DNA of 64,000 nucleotides from JAVJRN01 sp040218415 (GTDB lineage Bacteria; Bacteroidota; Bacteroidia; Cytophagales; Cyclobacteriaceae). This document shows positions 1 through 8,343 of the stretch, one piece after another. Below the pieces are notes generated by a model. The model was not told the origin of the DNA. It made no database searches and was given only the letters and a program-made list of their open reading frames with translations. The translations under genes and the position numbers were made by a program. The stretch is taken from assembly GCA_040218415.1 (NCBI GenBank), contig JAVJRN010000080.1, forward strand, positions 186,001 to 250,000, in the 5' to 3' direction. The first letter of the stretch is position 1; every line of letters starts with the position of its first letter.

Positions 1-735
1 ATACGATTCTACAGCTACTTTGGCTCTCTCTCCCGGTTCTCTAACAACCTTTTTAATGGTAATCAGGCCGTCATAAACCTCAGGCACTTCGCTTTCAAAC
101 AATCTTTCAAGGAATATCGGAGAAGTTCTAGATAGAATAATCTTGGGATTACCGTTTACCATTTCTACACGATGAACAATGGCTCTTACTGAATCACCCT
201 TTCTAAATCTATCTTTTTGTATTTGCTCATTTTTAGGAAGGCTAATTTCATTACCTTCTCCATCAATGAGTAAAACCTCACGACTTAAAGTCTGATATAC
301 TTCACCTGTAATGATTTCACCTACAAGCTCTTTATATTTATCAAAAAGAATATCTTTTTCAAGATCTTTAATCTTTTGAATTAGCGTTTGTCGAGCAGTC
401 ATTACCGCTCTTCTTCCAAAATCTAATAATTTTATTTCTTCGGCAACTTCTTCGCCTATTTCAAAATCTGGTTCGATTTTTCTGGCATCAGTTAAGCTGA
501 TTTTATCATGATCCCAAATATCTTCTGAGTCATCATCTACGATTTCTCGAAATCTCCAGATCTCTAAGTCCCCTTTGTCAGTGTTGATGATAATATCAAA
601 ATTATCGTCAACCTTATATTTCTTACGAATCATTGTTCTGAAGACGTCCTCCAAAATTCTGATCATCGTTGGTCTGTCAATGTTTTTGCCTCTGGCAAAA
701 TCTGCAAACGAATCAATTAAAATTCCACTATCCAT
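1..735 (-). CDS. nusA: Transcription termination/antitermination factor NusA (partial, C-terminus beyond window)
   Basis: NusA binds RNA polymerase and nascent RNA and modulates pausing, termination and antitermination. The minus-strand frame runs open from an ATG at 735 to the window edge, about 245 codons. The N-terminal domain begins MDSGILIDSFADFARGKNID and is followed by an S1-like region (GEIITGEVYQ, then RKGDSVRAIV) and the start of the first KH region (SRTSPIFLERLFESEVPE). The KH2 and C-terminal domains lie outside the window. It starts two bases after the rimP stop, so the pair is co-transcribed; rimP-nusA-infB is the usual order, and infB would be expected to the left. Identification is firm; only the truncation limits it. 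Confidence 0.95.
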   Translation of the reverse strand, partial: MDSGILIDSFADFARGKNIDRPTMIRILEDVFRTMIRKKYKVDDNFDIIINTDKGDLEIWRFREIVDDDSEDIWDHDKISLTDARKIEPDFEIGEEVAEEIKLLDFGRRAVMTARQTLIQKIKDLEKDILFDKYKELVGEIITGEVYQTLSREVLLIDGEGNEISLPKNEQIQKDRFRKGDSVRAIVHRVEMVNGNPKIILSRTSPIFLERLFESEVPEVYDGLITIKKVVREPGERAKVAVESY

Positions 736-736
736 G

Positions 737-1201
737 TTACTTAAATGATACTAAAACCTTCGCTTTTTCTATGTTATCCAGCTCAATCGTCGTTGCTTCT
801 TTCGACTTTTCTGGTTTTATTTTTATTACCTTTTCTTCTATAACTTCTAGAAGCTCCCCTTCAATCTTATGACCATCTTTGGTATTTACACTCAAAGATC
901 GCCCTATATTCTTCTTATACTGCCTAATCTGACTAAGTGGCTGATCCAATCCAGCACTTGAAACTTCTAATATGTATTTCCCTGTTAATATTTCCTCTTC
1001 CTCCAAAATTGCCGATAATCTTCTGCTAAGTGCAGAACACTGATCGATGGATATTCCTTCGTCACCATCAAGATATATTTCTAATTTTTGATTGCCTTGA
1101 TTTCCACGAAGATTAAGACTAACAATAAATAGGCTCTCGTCCTCTACAAGGATGTTTTCTACATGTTGTCTAATCTTACTTTCAAGAGGTTCTGTGCTCA
1201 C
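737..1201 (-). CDS. rimP: Ribosome maturation factor RimP
   Basis: A 154-residue RimP/YhbC-family protein needed for 30S subunit maturation. The N-terminal alpha/beta domain carries the family signature GDEGISIDQCSALSRRL, with VSSAGLDQPL after it and an SH3-like C-terminal domain. Length is normal for the family. The start is GTG (codon at 1201-1199); there is no in-frame ATG near the expected N-terminus. It is the first gene of the rimP-nusA operon. Its leader holds a Bacteroidota-type promoter (1263-1294) and an 8-bp GC-rich hairpin followed by a U-run (1221-1240), which suggests attenuation or leader control. Confidence 0.95.
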   Translation of the reverse strand: MSTEPLESKIRQHVENILVEDESLFIVSLNLRGNQGNQKLEIYLDGDEGISIDQCSALSRRLSAILEEEEILTGKYILEVSSAGLDQPLSQIRQYKKNIGRSLSVNTKDGHKIEGELLEVIEEKVIKIKPEKSKEATTIELDNIEKAKVLVSFK

Positions 1202-1220
1202 TTATGATTATTAATAAAAA

Positions 1221-1240
1221 GAGGGGACTGTTGTCCCCTC
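1221..1240 (-). promoter_or_regulatory. Terminator-like hairpin in the rimP-nusA leader
   Basis: A perfect 8-bp stem, GAGGGGAC / GTCCCCTC, with a four-base loop. On the minus strand it is followed directly by TTTTTATT and then, about 10 nt later, by the rimP GTG start. It lies between the predicted promoter and the first gene, with no minus-strand gene upstream that would need terminating. It therefore fits a leader attenuator better than an ordinary terminator. That role is inference. Confidence 0.6.
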
Positions 1241-1262
1241 GAACTAAATTTTATATTTGCAG

Positions 1263-1294
1263 CAAAGCTAATAGAAATTTTGATTTTTATCAAA
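1263..1294 (-). promoter_or_regulatory. Predicted promoter of rimP-nusA
   Basis: On the minus strand TTTG (1294-1291) is separated by 20 bases from TAGCTTTG (1270-1263), a full match to the Bacteroidota primary sigma consensus (TTTG / TAnnTTTG). Transcription would start near 1258 and give a leader of about 55 nt that contains the 1221-1240 hairpin. Confidence 0.6.
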
Positions 1295-1357
1295 TAGAGC
1301 TAGAAATCAGCCATTTTTGATGAAAGTTTTTAGCGAGTTAATTCAAACAGACAAATA

Positions 1358-2836
1358 ATGATAGGTAAGCTTCGCATAGTAAACTCAATAACTAAGGAAA
1401 AAGTAGAATTTCAACCGCTCAATCCACCACATGTTGGCATGTACGTTTGTGGACCAACGGTCTATAATAATGCGCATTTAGGAAATGTAAGAACCTATAT
1501 TTCATTTGATGTTATATATAGATATCTGAAACAGATAGGTTATCAGGTCAGGTATGTGCGGAATTTGACGGATGTTGGACATTTGCTCGATGATGGGCAA
1601 GATAGAATTTCCAGTAAAGCGAAGCTCGATAATCTTGAGCCTATGGAGATTGTGCAGAAATACACCAATGACTTTCATGAGGTAATGATGCAGTTTAATG
1701 CGCTCCCACCAGATATAGAACCAACTGCCACTGGTCACTTGATGGAGCAACTCGAAATGATTGACCGGCTAGTGGAAAATGGCTATGGCTATGAATCCAA
1801 CGGCTCAGTTTATTTCGACATTGAGAAATATAACAAGGATCACAATTATGGAAAGCTTAGTGGTAGAAAGATTGAGGACTTATTGAATCAGACAAGAATA
1901 CTTGATGGGCAGGATGATAAGAAAAATCCTTTAGATTTTGCGCTATGGAAAAAAGCAGCTCCCGAGCACATCATGAAATGGAAAACCAAATGGAGTGACG
2001 GCTTCCCTGGTTGGCATCTTGAATGCTCAGTGATGAGCACAAAATATCTTGGAGAATCTTTCGATATTCATGGCGGTGGAATGGATCTCAAATTTCCACA
2101 TCATGAGTGTGAAGTGGCACAAAATGTAGGCAGCCACGATCATGATGGCGCCAAATACTGGCTTCACACCAACATGCTCACTGTAAATGGTCAGAAAATG
2201 AGCAAATCTCTTGGCAACTCTTTCTTGCCCAAGGAGTTAATTTCGGGTGATCATAAGATGCTTGATCGAGGGTACAGCCCAATGACCATTCGCTTTTTTA
2301 TGTTGCAGTCGCATTATGCGAGCACTTTAGATTTTTCTACTGATGCTTTGAATGCAGCACAGAAGGGCTATAATAAACTAGTGAATGGTATCAAACTAGT
2401 GAAATCTATGACTTTCGAGGCGGGTGAATTACCCATTAACGAAAAACAAAAGGAGCAGATTTTGAAAATGTGTGATAACTGCTATTACGCAATGAATGAT
2501 GACTTTAACACTGCCCTTACCATCGGTCATCTTTTTAATTTATTGAAAAAATTTAACGCTATTCAAACAGGCCAACTCCATACTTCAGAGCTGGGAGAGG
2601 ATGTTTTCAATAAAATGAAAAATACATTCTTACTTTTTATAGTAGATATTTTGGGTTTGAAGGATGAAGATCGCATTGATGGAAATCGACTATTGAGTCA
2701 TGTTTTGAATGATTATGCTCAAGCCAAGTCGGATAAAAATTATGAGAGAGTTGATAGTCTTAGAGCAATGCTAAAATCCAATGGAATTGTGGTGAAAGAC
2801 CTTAAAACAGGTATTGACTGGGCTTATGAAGAATAA
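1358..2836 (+). CDS. cysS: Cysteinyl-tRNA synthetase
   Basis: Class I aminoacyl-tRNA synthetase charging tRNA-Cys, 492 residues, normal full length. The zinc/cysteine-binding start MYVCGPTVYNNAHLGNVRTY contains the HIGH-type motif (HLGN). The other zinc ligands appear in HLECSVMS and HHECEVAQ, and the KMSKS loop is exact at about residues 280-284. A DALR-type anticodon-binding region follows, and the C-terminus is the usual short basic tail. The gene stands alone, divergent from rimP, and ends at a bidirectional terminator shared with hpf. No oddities. Confidence 0.97.
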   Translation: MIGKLRIVNSITKEKVEFQPLNPPHVGMYVCGPTVYNNAHLGNVRTYISFDVIYRYLKQIGYQVRYVRNLTDVGHLLDDGQDRISSKAKLDNLEPMEIVQKYTNDFHEVMMQFNALPPDIEPTATGHLMEQLEMIDRLVENGYGYESNGSVYFDIEKYNKDHNYGKLSGRKIEDLLNQTRILDGQDDKKNPLDFALWKKAAPEHIMKWKTKWSDGFPGWHLECSVMSTKYLGESFDIHGGGMDLKFPHHECEVAQNVGSHDHDGAKYWLHTNMLTVNGQKMSKSLGNSFLPKELISGDHKMLDRGYSPMTIRFFMLQSHYASTLDFSTDALNAAQKGYNKLVNGIKLVKSMTFEAGELPINEKQKEQILKMCDNCYYAMNDDFNTALTIGHLFNLLKKFNAIQTGQLHTSELGEDVFNKMKNTFLLFIVDILGLKDEDRIDGNRLLSHVLNDYAQAKSDKNYERVDSLRAMLKSNGIVVKDLKTGIDWAYEE

Positions 2837-2854
2837 TTTTGGATAACACATAAA

Positions 2855-2876
2855 AAAAGGGGCGACTGCCCCTTTT
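2855..2876. terminator. Bidirectional terminator between cysS and hpf
   Basis: A 9-bp stem AAAAGGGGC / GCCCCTTTT with a GACT loop lies between two convergent genes. A/T runs on both sides supply a U-tract in either direction, so it can end cysS on plus and hpf on minus. Confidence 0.85.
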
Positions 2877-2894
2877 CATTTTATTATCGGCTCA

Positions 2895-3194
2895 TTAATG
2901 AGCAAGATTTTTTTCTTTGTACTTCTTTAATTGTCTCCTTAGTGCTTCTGCAGCTTCGTCGGCTGCCGCCTCGAATGAAGACGCCTTTTCTTTAGCAAAT
3001 AGTTGTTCTCCTGGGATATTGAGTTTCATTTCTAAGACCTTGTTGTCTTTTGCTTCGCCTTTGTCCAATCTCAAAAACACCTCCCCATCAATGATTCTAT
3101 CAAAAAAGGTTTCGAGCTTATCGGCCTTTTTCTGAATAAAGTCAACGAGTTTTTGATCAGCGTCAAAATGGATTGAATGAACTTGTAATTTCAT
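2895..3194 (-). CDS. hpf: Ribosome hibernation promoting factor (HPF/RaiA, short form)
   Basis: A 99-residue protein of the sigma-54 modulation/RaiA family, which binds the 30S decoding region in stationary phase. The short-form beta-alpha-beta-beta-beta-alpha layout is visible: MKLQVHSIHFDADQKLVDFI, a lysine-rich first helix (KKADKLETFFDRI), then EMKLNIPGEQLFAKEKASSF and a basic final helix. It lacks the C-terminal dimerisation domain of long HPF. It is the last gene of rpsU-xer-hpf on the minus strand, 27 nt after the recombinase gene, a common Bacteroidota order. Confidence 0.9.
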   Translation of the reverse strand: MKLQVHSIHFDADQKLVDFIQKKADKLETFFDRIIDGEVFLRLDKGEAKDNKVLEMKLNIPGEQLFAKEKASSFEAAADEAAEALRRQLKKYKEKNLAH

Positions 3195-3221
3195 GATTTT
3201 TGTTTTTTAGGGTTAAACCAT

Positions 3222-4094
3222 TTAAGCTTTTGGATGAGCCTGATCGAATGCCGATTTCAGCTTTTCCATGGAATTATGCGTGTAAACTTGAGTTGCAGCG
3301 AGGCTAGTGTGGCCAAGTAAATCTTTTACTGCATTCAAGTCAGCACCTTTGTTTAATAAATGCGTTGCGAAAGTATGCCTCAAAACGTGAGGACTAGTTT
3401 TGCTTTGTGTGGTGATTATTTCCAAGTATTTCTTCACTGTTCTGTACACAAGCATTGGGTATAATTGACTTCCGTTTTCTGTTGTAATAAGATAGATCGA
3501 AGCATCTTCCTTATTTCGAAACAATAAATATTTCTTAATTAATTTAACGAGAAAATCGTGAATTGGTATCAATCTTTCCTTATTTCTTTTCCCTAAAACT
3601 TTAATCGTGTTCTGGTAAAAGCTTACATCGGAAATTTTAAGACCGATGAGTTCAGAAAGTCTAATCCCTGTATTGTACAGCATCTCTAGAATTAATCGAT
3701 CACGCGCTCCCTGCAGGTCATCATTAAAGATTACCTGGTCAAGGAGTACATTCATTTCCGATTCCCTGATAAATACAGGCAATGGCTTATCAGTTTTTAA
3801 GGGTTTTAATCTAGAGGTTGGATTTGCCTCTAAGTATTCTCTTAATACTAGAAATTTATAATAAGACTTTAGTGTGGCAATTTTACGGTTGACTGTTTTT
3901 GGCGATTGGCCATTGTCAATGAGTTCGACAACCCAAGACCTAAGCTGAGGATGGATAACTTCTAAGGTGTTGTCAATCTCGAAAGTGTCATGGAGGAACT
4001 CCTCAAACTGATTGAGATCTTTTCTATAAGCAGTTAAGGTATGTGTGCTATACCTTTTTTCGTACTCTATGTGCTTGAGGAAAGTTTCGATCAT
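3222..4094 (-). CDS. xerC: Tyrosine recombinase XerC/XerD family
   Basis: Site-specific tyrosine recombinase expected to resolve chromosome dimers at dif. The SAM-like N-terminal domain (IETFLKHIEYEKRYSTHTL) precedes a catalytic domain with Arg in NTGIRLSELIG, Lys in GKRNKERLIP, HxLR in SPHVLRHTFATHLLNKGA, His in LGHTSLAATQVYTH and the nucleophilic Tyr in that last motif. About 290 residues is right for Xer proteins. I use the ATG at 4094; an in-frame ATG five codons upstream (4109) is less like family starts. Its place between rpsU and hpf is the usual housekeeping one, so I do not read it as a phage or transposon integrase. XerC versus XerD cannot be decided here. Confidence 0.92.
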   Translation of the reverse strand: MIETFLKHIEYEKRYSTHTLTAYRKDLNQFEEFLHDTFEIDNTLEVIHPQLRSWVVELIDNGQSPKTVNRKIATLKSYYKFLVLREYLEANPTSRLKPLKTDKPLPVFIRESEMNVLLDQVIFNDDLQGARDRLILEMLYNTGIRLSELIGLKISDVSFYQNTIKVLGKRNKERLIPIHDFLVKLIKKYLLFRNKEDASIYLITTENGSQLYPMLVYRTVKKYLEIITTQSKTSPHVLRHTFATHLLNKGADLNAVKDLLGHTSLAATQVYTHNSMEKLKSAFDQAHPKA

Positions 4095-4161
4095 AGTTAG
4101 AAATCCCATCAGGGATTACTAACTTAATCAAAAAAGTCTACAGGATAGACTTCTGCAAATA

Positions 4162-4356
4162 TTAATTATTTTCCTTGTCTTGAAGGTATTGCTTGTATTC
4201 TGCCTTGATTACTTGAGCTCTTCGCTCAACTGAAGGCTTTGTGAAAGCTTGGCGCCCTCTCAGTTCTCTCAAAACGCCGGTCTTTTCAAACTTCTTTTTG
4301 AATCTTTTAAGCGCTTTGTCTATTGACTCGTTTTCTTTTACGTTGACTATAATCAT
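4162..4356 (-). CDS. rpsU: 30S ribosomal protein S21
   Basis: A 64-residue basic protein of the bS21 family: MIIVNVKENESIDKALKRFKKK at the N-terminus, followed by GVLRELRGRQAFTKPSVERR and a short basic/acidic tail. S21 sits near the anti-Shine-Dalgarno end of 16S rRNA. In Bacteroidota, where SD sequences are rarely used, S21 together with bS6 and bS18 is known to help occlude that end. It is first in the rpsU-xer-hpf run, with a clear promoter at 4379-4408. Confidence 0.95.
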   Translation of the reverse strand: MIIVNVKENESIDKALKRFKKKFEKTGVLRELRGRQAFTKPSVERRAQVIKAEYKQYLQDKENN

Positions 4357-4378
4357 CGATAATTTTTTTTCAGGATTG

Positions 4379-4408
4379 CAAAATTATGTAAATATTCTTT
4401 CTAACAAA
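4379..4408 (-). promoter_or_regulatory. Predicted promoter of rpsU-xer-hpf
   Basis: On the minus strand TTTG (4408-4405) is followed after 18 bases by TAATTTTG (4386-4379), a full match to TAnnTTTG. It lies about 20 nt upstream of the rpsU ATG. Confidence 0.6.
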
Positions 4409-4410
4409 AA

Positions 4411-5568
4411 CTATTTTAAAAGATCACGTGAAATAACTAGTTTTTGTATCTCAGAAGTTCCCTCTCCAATGGTACAAAGTTTGGCATCACGGTAAAACTT
4501 TTCGGCTGGATAATCCTTTGTGTAACCATAGCCTCCAAATATCTGAACGGCTTCATTTGCTAAGTTGACTGCTGCTTCTGAAGCGTACAATTTCGCCATA
4601 GCGGACTCCTTCGTTACATTTTTACCTCTATTTTTCATGTCCGCAGCATTGTAGGTAAGTAGTTTGGCCGCTTCTAAGGTGGTCGCCATTTCTGCCAATT
4701 TGAAAGAAATCCCTTGAAATTGCGCGATAGACCTTCCAAACTGCTCTCTTTCTTGTGCATAAGCTAAGGAGCAGTCCAGCGCGCCTTCGGCAATTCCACA
4801 ACTTAATGCCGCTATTGAAATTCTTCCTCCATCCAATACTTTCAATGATTGCACAAATCCATCACCAACCTCTCCAATGAGTTGGTCATCAGGAACGAAA
4901 CAGTCTTCAAATATCATTTCTGCCGTTTCGGAGCAACGCATTCCTAGTTTGTTTTCCTTTCGACCTCCTTTAAATCCTTTGGCCGATCGTTCTACAACAA
5001 AAGCAGAAGCATTTCTGGACGCTCCAAGTTCTCCTGTTCTGGCTATGACAACAGCAATATCGCCAGATATTCCATGGGTAATGAAGTTTTTGGCGCCATT
5101 GAGTAACCAGCCTCCATCTGTTTTAACGGCTGTCGTTTTCATATTTCCTGCATCTGAGCCTGTATTCGGCTCTGTTAAGCCCCAAGCACCTAGGTGTTCG
5201 CATGAAGCTAATTTTGGAAGATATTTTTCTTTTTGCAATTGATTTCCATGCTGTAATATATGACCAGTACACAAGCTGTTATGTGCGGCCATGGAAAGCG
5301 CAATAGATCCGTCTACTTTACCTAATTCGATAATGGCTGTGACATACTCATTGTACCCAAAACCTGAGCCTCCAAAAGCCTGAGGCACCAGTACTCCCAT
5401 GAGCCCAAGCTCACCGAGTTTTTTAAAAATATGCAAGGGAAAATCCTGAGATTCATCCCATTCCATTTTATTTGGTTCAATCTCTTTTAAAGAGAAATCA
5501 CGAACCATATCGGCTATCATTTGCTGATTTTCGTTCGTTTGTTGCTTGTTGTCTATTGTGAAGTTCAT
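4411..5568 (-). CDS. Acyl-CoA dehydrogenase
   Basis: FAD-dependent acyl-CoA dehydrogenase of about 385 residues, catalysing the first alpha-beta oxidation of acyl-CoA. The N-terminal helical domain contains EWDESQDFP and GLMGVLVPQAFGGSGF. The middle beta domain has GAWGLTEPNTGSDAGNMKT and NGAKNFITHGISGD. The C-terminal helical domain has REQFGRSIAQFQGISFKLAE, QIFGGYGYTKDYPAEKFYRD and the catalytic-Glu region IGEGTSEIQ. The pattern resembles short-chain/branched (butyryl- or isovaleryl-type) enzymes; substrate is not assignable. I prefer the ATG at 5568 (MNFTIDNKQQ) to the one nine codons upstream. It is a single gene with no beta-oxidation neighbours. Confidence 0.93.
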   Translation of the reverse strand: MNFTIDNKQQTNENQQMIADMVRDFSLKEIEPNKMEWDESQDFPLHIFKKLGELGLMGVLVPQAFGGSGFGYNEYVTAIIELGKVDGSIALSMAAHNSLCTGHILQHGNQLQKEKYLPKLASCEHLGAWGLTEPNTGSDAGNMKTTAVKTDGGWLLNGAKNFITHGISGDIAVVIARTGELGASRNASAFVVERSAKGFKGGRKENKLGMRCSETAEMIFEDCFVPDDQLIGEVGDGFVQSLKVLDGGRISIAALSCGIAEGALDCSLAYAQEREQFGRSIAQFQGISFKLAEMATTLEAAKLLTYNAADMKNRGKNVTKESAMAKLYASEAAVNLANEAVQIFGGYGYTKDYPAEKFYRDAKLCTIGEGTSEIQKLVISRDLLK

Positions 5569-5823
5569 AAGGGGTGTAATATAAATTGAATACAAAATTA
5601 CAACTCCGCAAACGATTTCATTGTTTTTTTGTGATAGATGGTTGTTAGGAATTAAAGCCTACAATGCGAATACAAAGCATGCTGCTTCCTCAGTATCAAA
5701 TACCTTAGAGAGAATTATTAGTTGTCAAGACAATAGATTGGTTATATTATTTAAAATTTCACAATAATTCCTTCAATAATTGATAATTGAAGTATCTTTT
5801 TGGATTGGAACCAACTCAAATTT

Positions 5824-7755
5824 ATGCCAGTACTTAATACTGACTTACTAGTTTTATTTCTTGGATTTTTGATTATCGCGATTTCAGCAAATCAGATCGC
5901 TAAGTCATTTCAGAAAGTTCGGCTACCATTGATTACTGGCCTCATATTTACGGGCATTATTGCTGGGCCACATATCTTAGGCTTGGTTCCTTTGGCTGCC
6001 AAAAATCAATTACAATTTATTAATGAAATGGCTTTGGCTTTTATCGCTTTTGCTGCGGGAGCGGAGCTTTATCTTCGAGAACTCAGAAGTCGGTTCAATA
6101 GTATAAAATGGAACACCTTCGGTCAGTTAGTGATCACGTTTGTTTTGGGTTCGATTGTCCTTTTTCTTGTCGCTGATCAAATTCCTTATATGGCTGACAT
6201 GGACAACTCAGCTAAGGCGGCTGTTTCCATGATTACCGCAACTATATTCGTGGCGCGATCTCCGGCCTCCGCTATTGCGGTCATCAATGAACTGCGTGCA
6301 AAAGGTCCTTTTGTCCAAACTGTAATGGGTGTTACAGTGGTGAAAGACTTTTTAGTCATTATTCTTTTTTCCATTTGCCTCTCGGTAGGTCAAACGTTGA
6401 TCAATGGGGAAGAATTTAATTTTTTAAGTGTTGTCTTTATTATAGTAGAGCTTTTACTCTCGTTCGCGATTGGATTTTTCATTTATGGTTGGTTATTAAA
6501 GGTTTCTTTAGGATTTAAAATACATACCATTGGCAAAATCATTTTGGTTTTACTCATTGGTTACTCTGCTTATGTACTTTCTAGTTATACAAGAATCTTT
6601 TCAGAAACGCTGGTTGGTCATGAGGTTTTCTTAGAGCCTTTGCTGATGTGTATTCTAGCAAGCTTTAATGTGACAAATTATTCAAGATATCGTCCAGAGT
6701 TTTTAAAAATACTGGATCAGGTGGGGCTACCCATTTATGTCGCCTTTTTTACTTTAACTGGCGCTACGATGGCTGTAAATGTGATGCTCGATGTGTTGGG
6801 TGTGGCATTAATCCTATTTAGCATTCGTATAGGTACGATGATTATTGGCTCTTATTCTGGAGGCTTACTTGCCAAAGACCCAATGAAACAAGTGCACTTG
6901 GGTTGGATGCCTTATATCACTCAAGCTGGCGTAGGGCTTGGGCTGGCAACAGTGATTGCCAATGAATTTCCTGGATGGGGCGAAGAGTTTGCAACAGTAA
7001 TTATTGCCGTGATTGTTATTAATCAATTTTTGGGGCCTCCTTTATTTAAATGGGCCATATATCAATTGGGGGAAGACAGAGTGAAGGCTCCAACGCCCGA
7101 TTTTGATGGACAAAGAGATGCTTTAATCTTTGGATATGAAAGTCAGTCTTTAGCGCTGGCAAGGCAACTTCTAGACAATAACTGGAATGTGACCATTGTG
7201 ACTAGAAAAGCCAAGGGAAGTTTTGAAGAGCCTGATGATCTTCCGATTTTTTATCTTGAAACTATTAATAAAGAGACTTTTGATACGCTAGAAACAGAGA
7301 AATACGAGGCGATAGTCACCATGTTATCAGACGAGGAAAACCTTGAGATCTGTGAGATTGCTTACCATAACTTTGGCACAAGGGAATTGGTCGTGCGGTT
7401 AAACCATCGTTATAATTACGACAAGTTCATCGCCTTAGATGCTAAAATTGTAGATCCTTCCACCGCTATTGTTAGTCTTCTTGATCATTTCGTGAGATCA
7501 CCACAAGCCACTTCTCTGCTTCTCGGCATGGAAAAAGGACAAGACACGCAGGACATAGAACTGCTCAACCCAGACCTTCATGGCATTACTTTGCGAGATC
7601 TCAGATTACCTGCAGATGTGATTATTTTATCGATCATGAGAAATGGACAAACGATTATTTCACATGGATATACACGATTGAGAATAAGAGACATTGTGAC
7701 TGTTGTTGGGTCTATAGATAGCTTGAAACAAGTTCAATTCAAATTTGATAAATGA
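5824..7755 (+). CDS. Cation:proton antiporter (CPA2/Kef-like) with C-terminal TrkA-N domain
   Basis: An inner-membrane antiporter of about 643 residues. The N-terminal two thirds are 12-13 hydrophobic segments typical of the Na+/H+ exchanger fold (VRLPLITGLIFTGIIAGPHI, EMALAFIAFAAGAEL, KAAVSMITATIFVARSPASA). A cytoplasmic Rossmann (RCK/TrkA-N-like) region follows from about residue 425 (DALIFGYESQSLALARQLLD), and the C-terminus looks like a TrkA-C domain (LHGITLRDLRLPADVIILSI). An in-frame TTG at 5800 would add eight residues; the ATG at 5824 gives a more typical N-terminus. It overlaps the next gene by 4 nt (ATGA), so the two are co-translated. Ion specificity is not readable. Confidence 0.88.
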   Translation: MPVLNTDLLVLFLGFLIIAISANQIAKSFQKVRLPLITGLIFTGIIAGPHILGLVPLAAKNQLQFINEMALAFIAFAAGAELYLRELRSRFNSIKWNTFGQLVITFVLGSIVLFLVADQIPYMADMDNSAKAAVSMITATIFVARSPASAIAVINELRAKGPFVQTVMGVTVVKDFLVIILFSICLSVGQTLINGEEFNFLSVVFIIVELLLSFAIGFFIYGWLLKVSLGFKIHTIGKIILVLLIGYSAYVLSSYTRIFSETLVGHEVFLEPLLMCILASFNVTNYSRYRPEFLKILDQVGLPIYVAFFTLTGATMAVNVMLDVLGVALILFSIRIGTMIIGSYSGGLLAKDPMKQVHLGWMPYITQAGVGLGLATVIANEFPGWGEEFATVIIAVIVINQFLGPPLFKWAIYQLGEDRVKAPTPDFDGQRDALIFGYESQSLALARQLLDNNWNVTIVTRKAKGSFEEPDDLPIFYLETINKETFDTLETEKYEAIVTMLSDEENLEICEIAYHNFGTRELVVRLNHRYNYDKFIALDAKIVDPSTAIVSLLDHFVRSPQATSLLLGMEKGQDTQDIELLNPDLHGITLRDLRLPADVIILSIMRNGQTIISHGYTRLRIRDIVTVVGSIDSLKQVQFKFDK

Positions 7756-8201
7756 TCAAATCGGTTCTAATACTCACTCTATTCTGCACCTACGGCTACC
7801 CATTTAGGAATGAAATAGCCTCACAATCCAGTATGGAATCGGAAATTTTAGAATTGGTCAATGAATACCGTGCATCTAAAGATTTATTGCCTTTACGGGA
7901 TTGTAATGTTTGCGCAAAGGAAGCATTAACCCATAGTAGGAAAATGGCCAAAGGTTTAGTCCCATTTGGTCATGATGGATTTAAAGATCGATTTCAGCAT
8001 ATCGCCGAAAAATCAAATGTGAAAAGTGCTGCGGAAAATGTTGCCGAAGGTTATATGAGTGCTCAGGAAGTGGTCAACGGCTGGATAGAGAGTAAGGGAC
8101 ACAGAGAAAATATGGAGGGAGATTATACGCATTTGGGAACAGGCATAGCAAAAGGTAGCGAAGGCACACGGTATTTCACCCAGATTTTTATAAAAATTTA
8201 G
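7752..8201 (+). CDS. CAP (SCP/PR-1) domain secreted protein
   Basis: A 149-residue protein with an N-terminal signal-like segment (IKSVLILTLFCTYGYPFRNE) and one CAP/SCP domain: ILELVNEYRASKDLLPL, EALTHSRKMAKG, HDGFKDRFQHI, AAENVAEGY, GWIESKGHRENMEGDYTHLGTGIA. The expected CAP-cavity His and Glu residues (HSRKMA, SAAENVAEG, GHRENM) are present. Bacterial CAP proteins are secreted and mostly of unknown role. A 4-nt overlap couples it to the antiporter gene upstream; the reason for that pairing is unclear. Two cysteines (CNVC) near residue 40 may form a disulfide. Confidence 0.9.
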   Translation: MIKSVLILTLFCTYGYPFRNEIASQSSMESEILELVNEYRASKDLLPLRDCNVCAKEALTHSRKMAKGLVPFGHDGFKDRFQHIAEKSNVKSAAENVAEGYMSAQEVVNGWIESKGHRENMEGDYTHLGTGIAKGSEGTRYFTQIFIKI

Positions 8202-8330
8202 GCGTTTGATCCACTTGCTTATTTTGATCCCTATGGTATTTTCCTGCAAGAAAGTGTCCTTGAATTTTACTGCTAAAATGGGGCTGAGAATTATTCCCTG
8301 AATTTTTCGGTCTAAAAAGCACCCAAAATC

Positions 8331-8338
8331 TATCTTTG
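8331..8338 (+). promoter_or_regulatory. -7 element of the predicted glyS promoter
   Basis: TATCTTTG matches TAnnTTTG and ends only five bases before the glyS ATG at 8344. No good TTG box lies at the expected spacing, only a T-rich run. If used, the mRNA would be leaderless or nearly so. Confidence 0.45.
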
Positions 8339-8343
8339 CGGCT

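Noticed and set aside
3222..4094. Tyrosine recombinase as integrase of a mobile element
   Set aside because: It lies between rpsU and hpf, the standard Xer position in Bacteroidota, with no att-like repeats or cargo genes.
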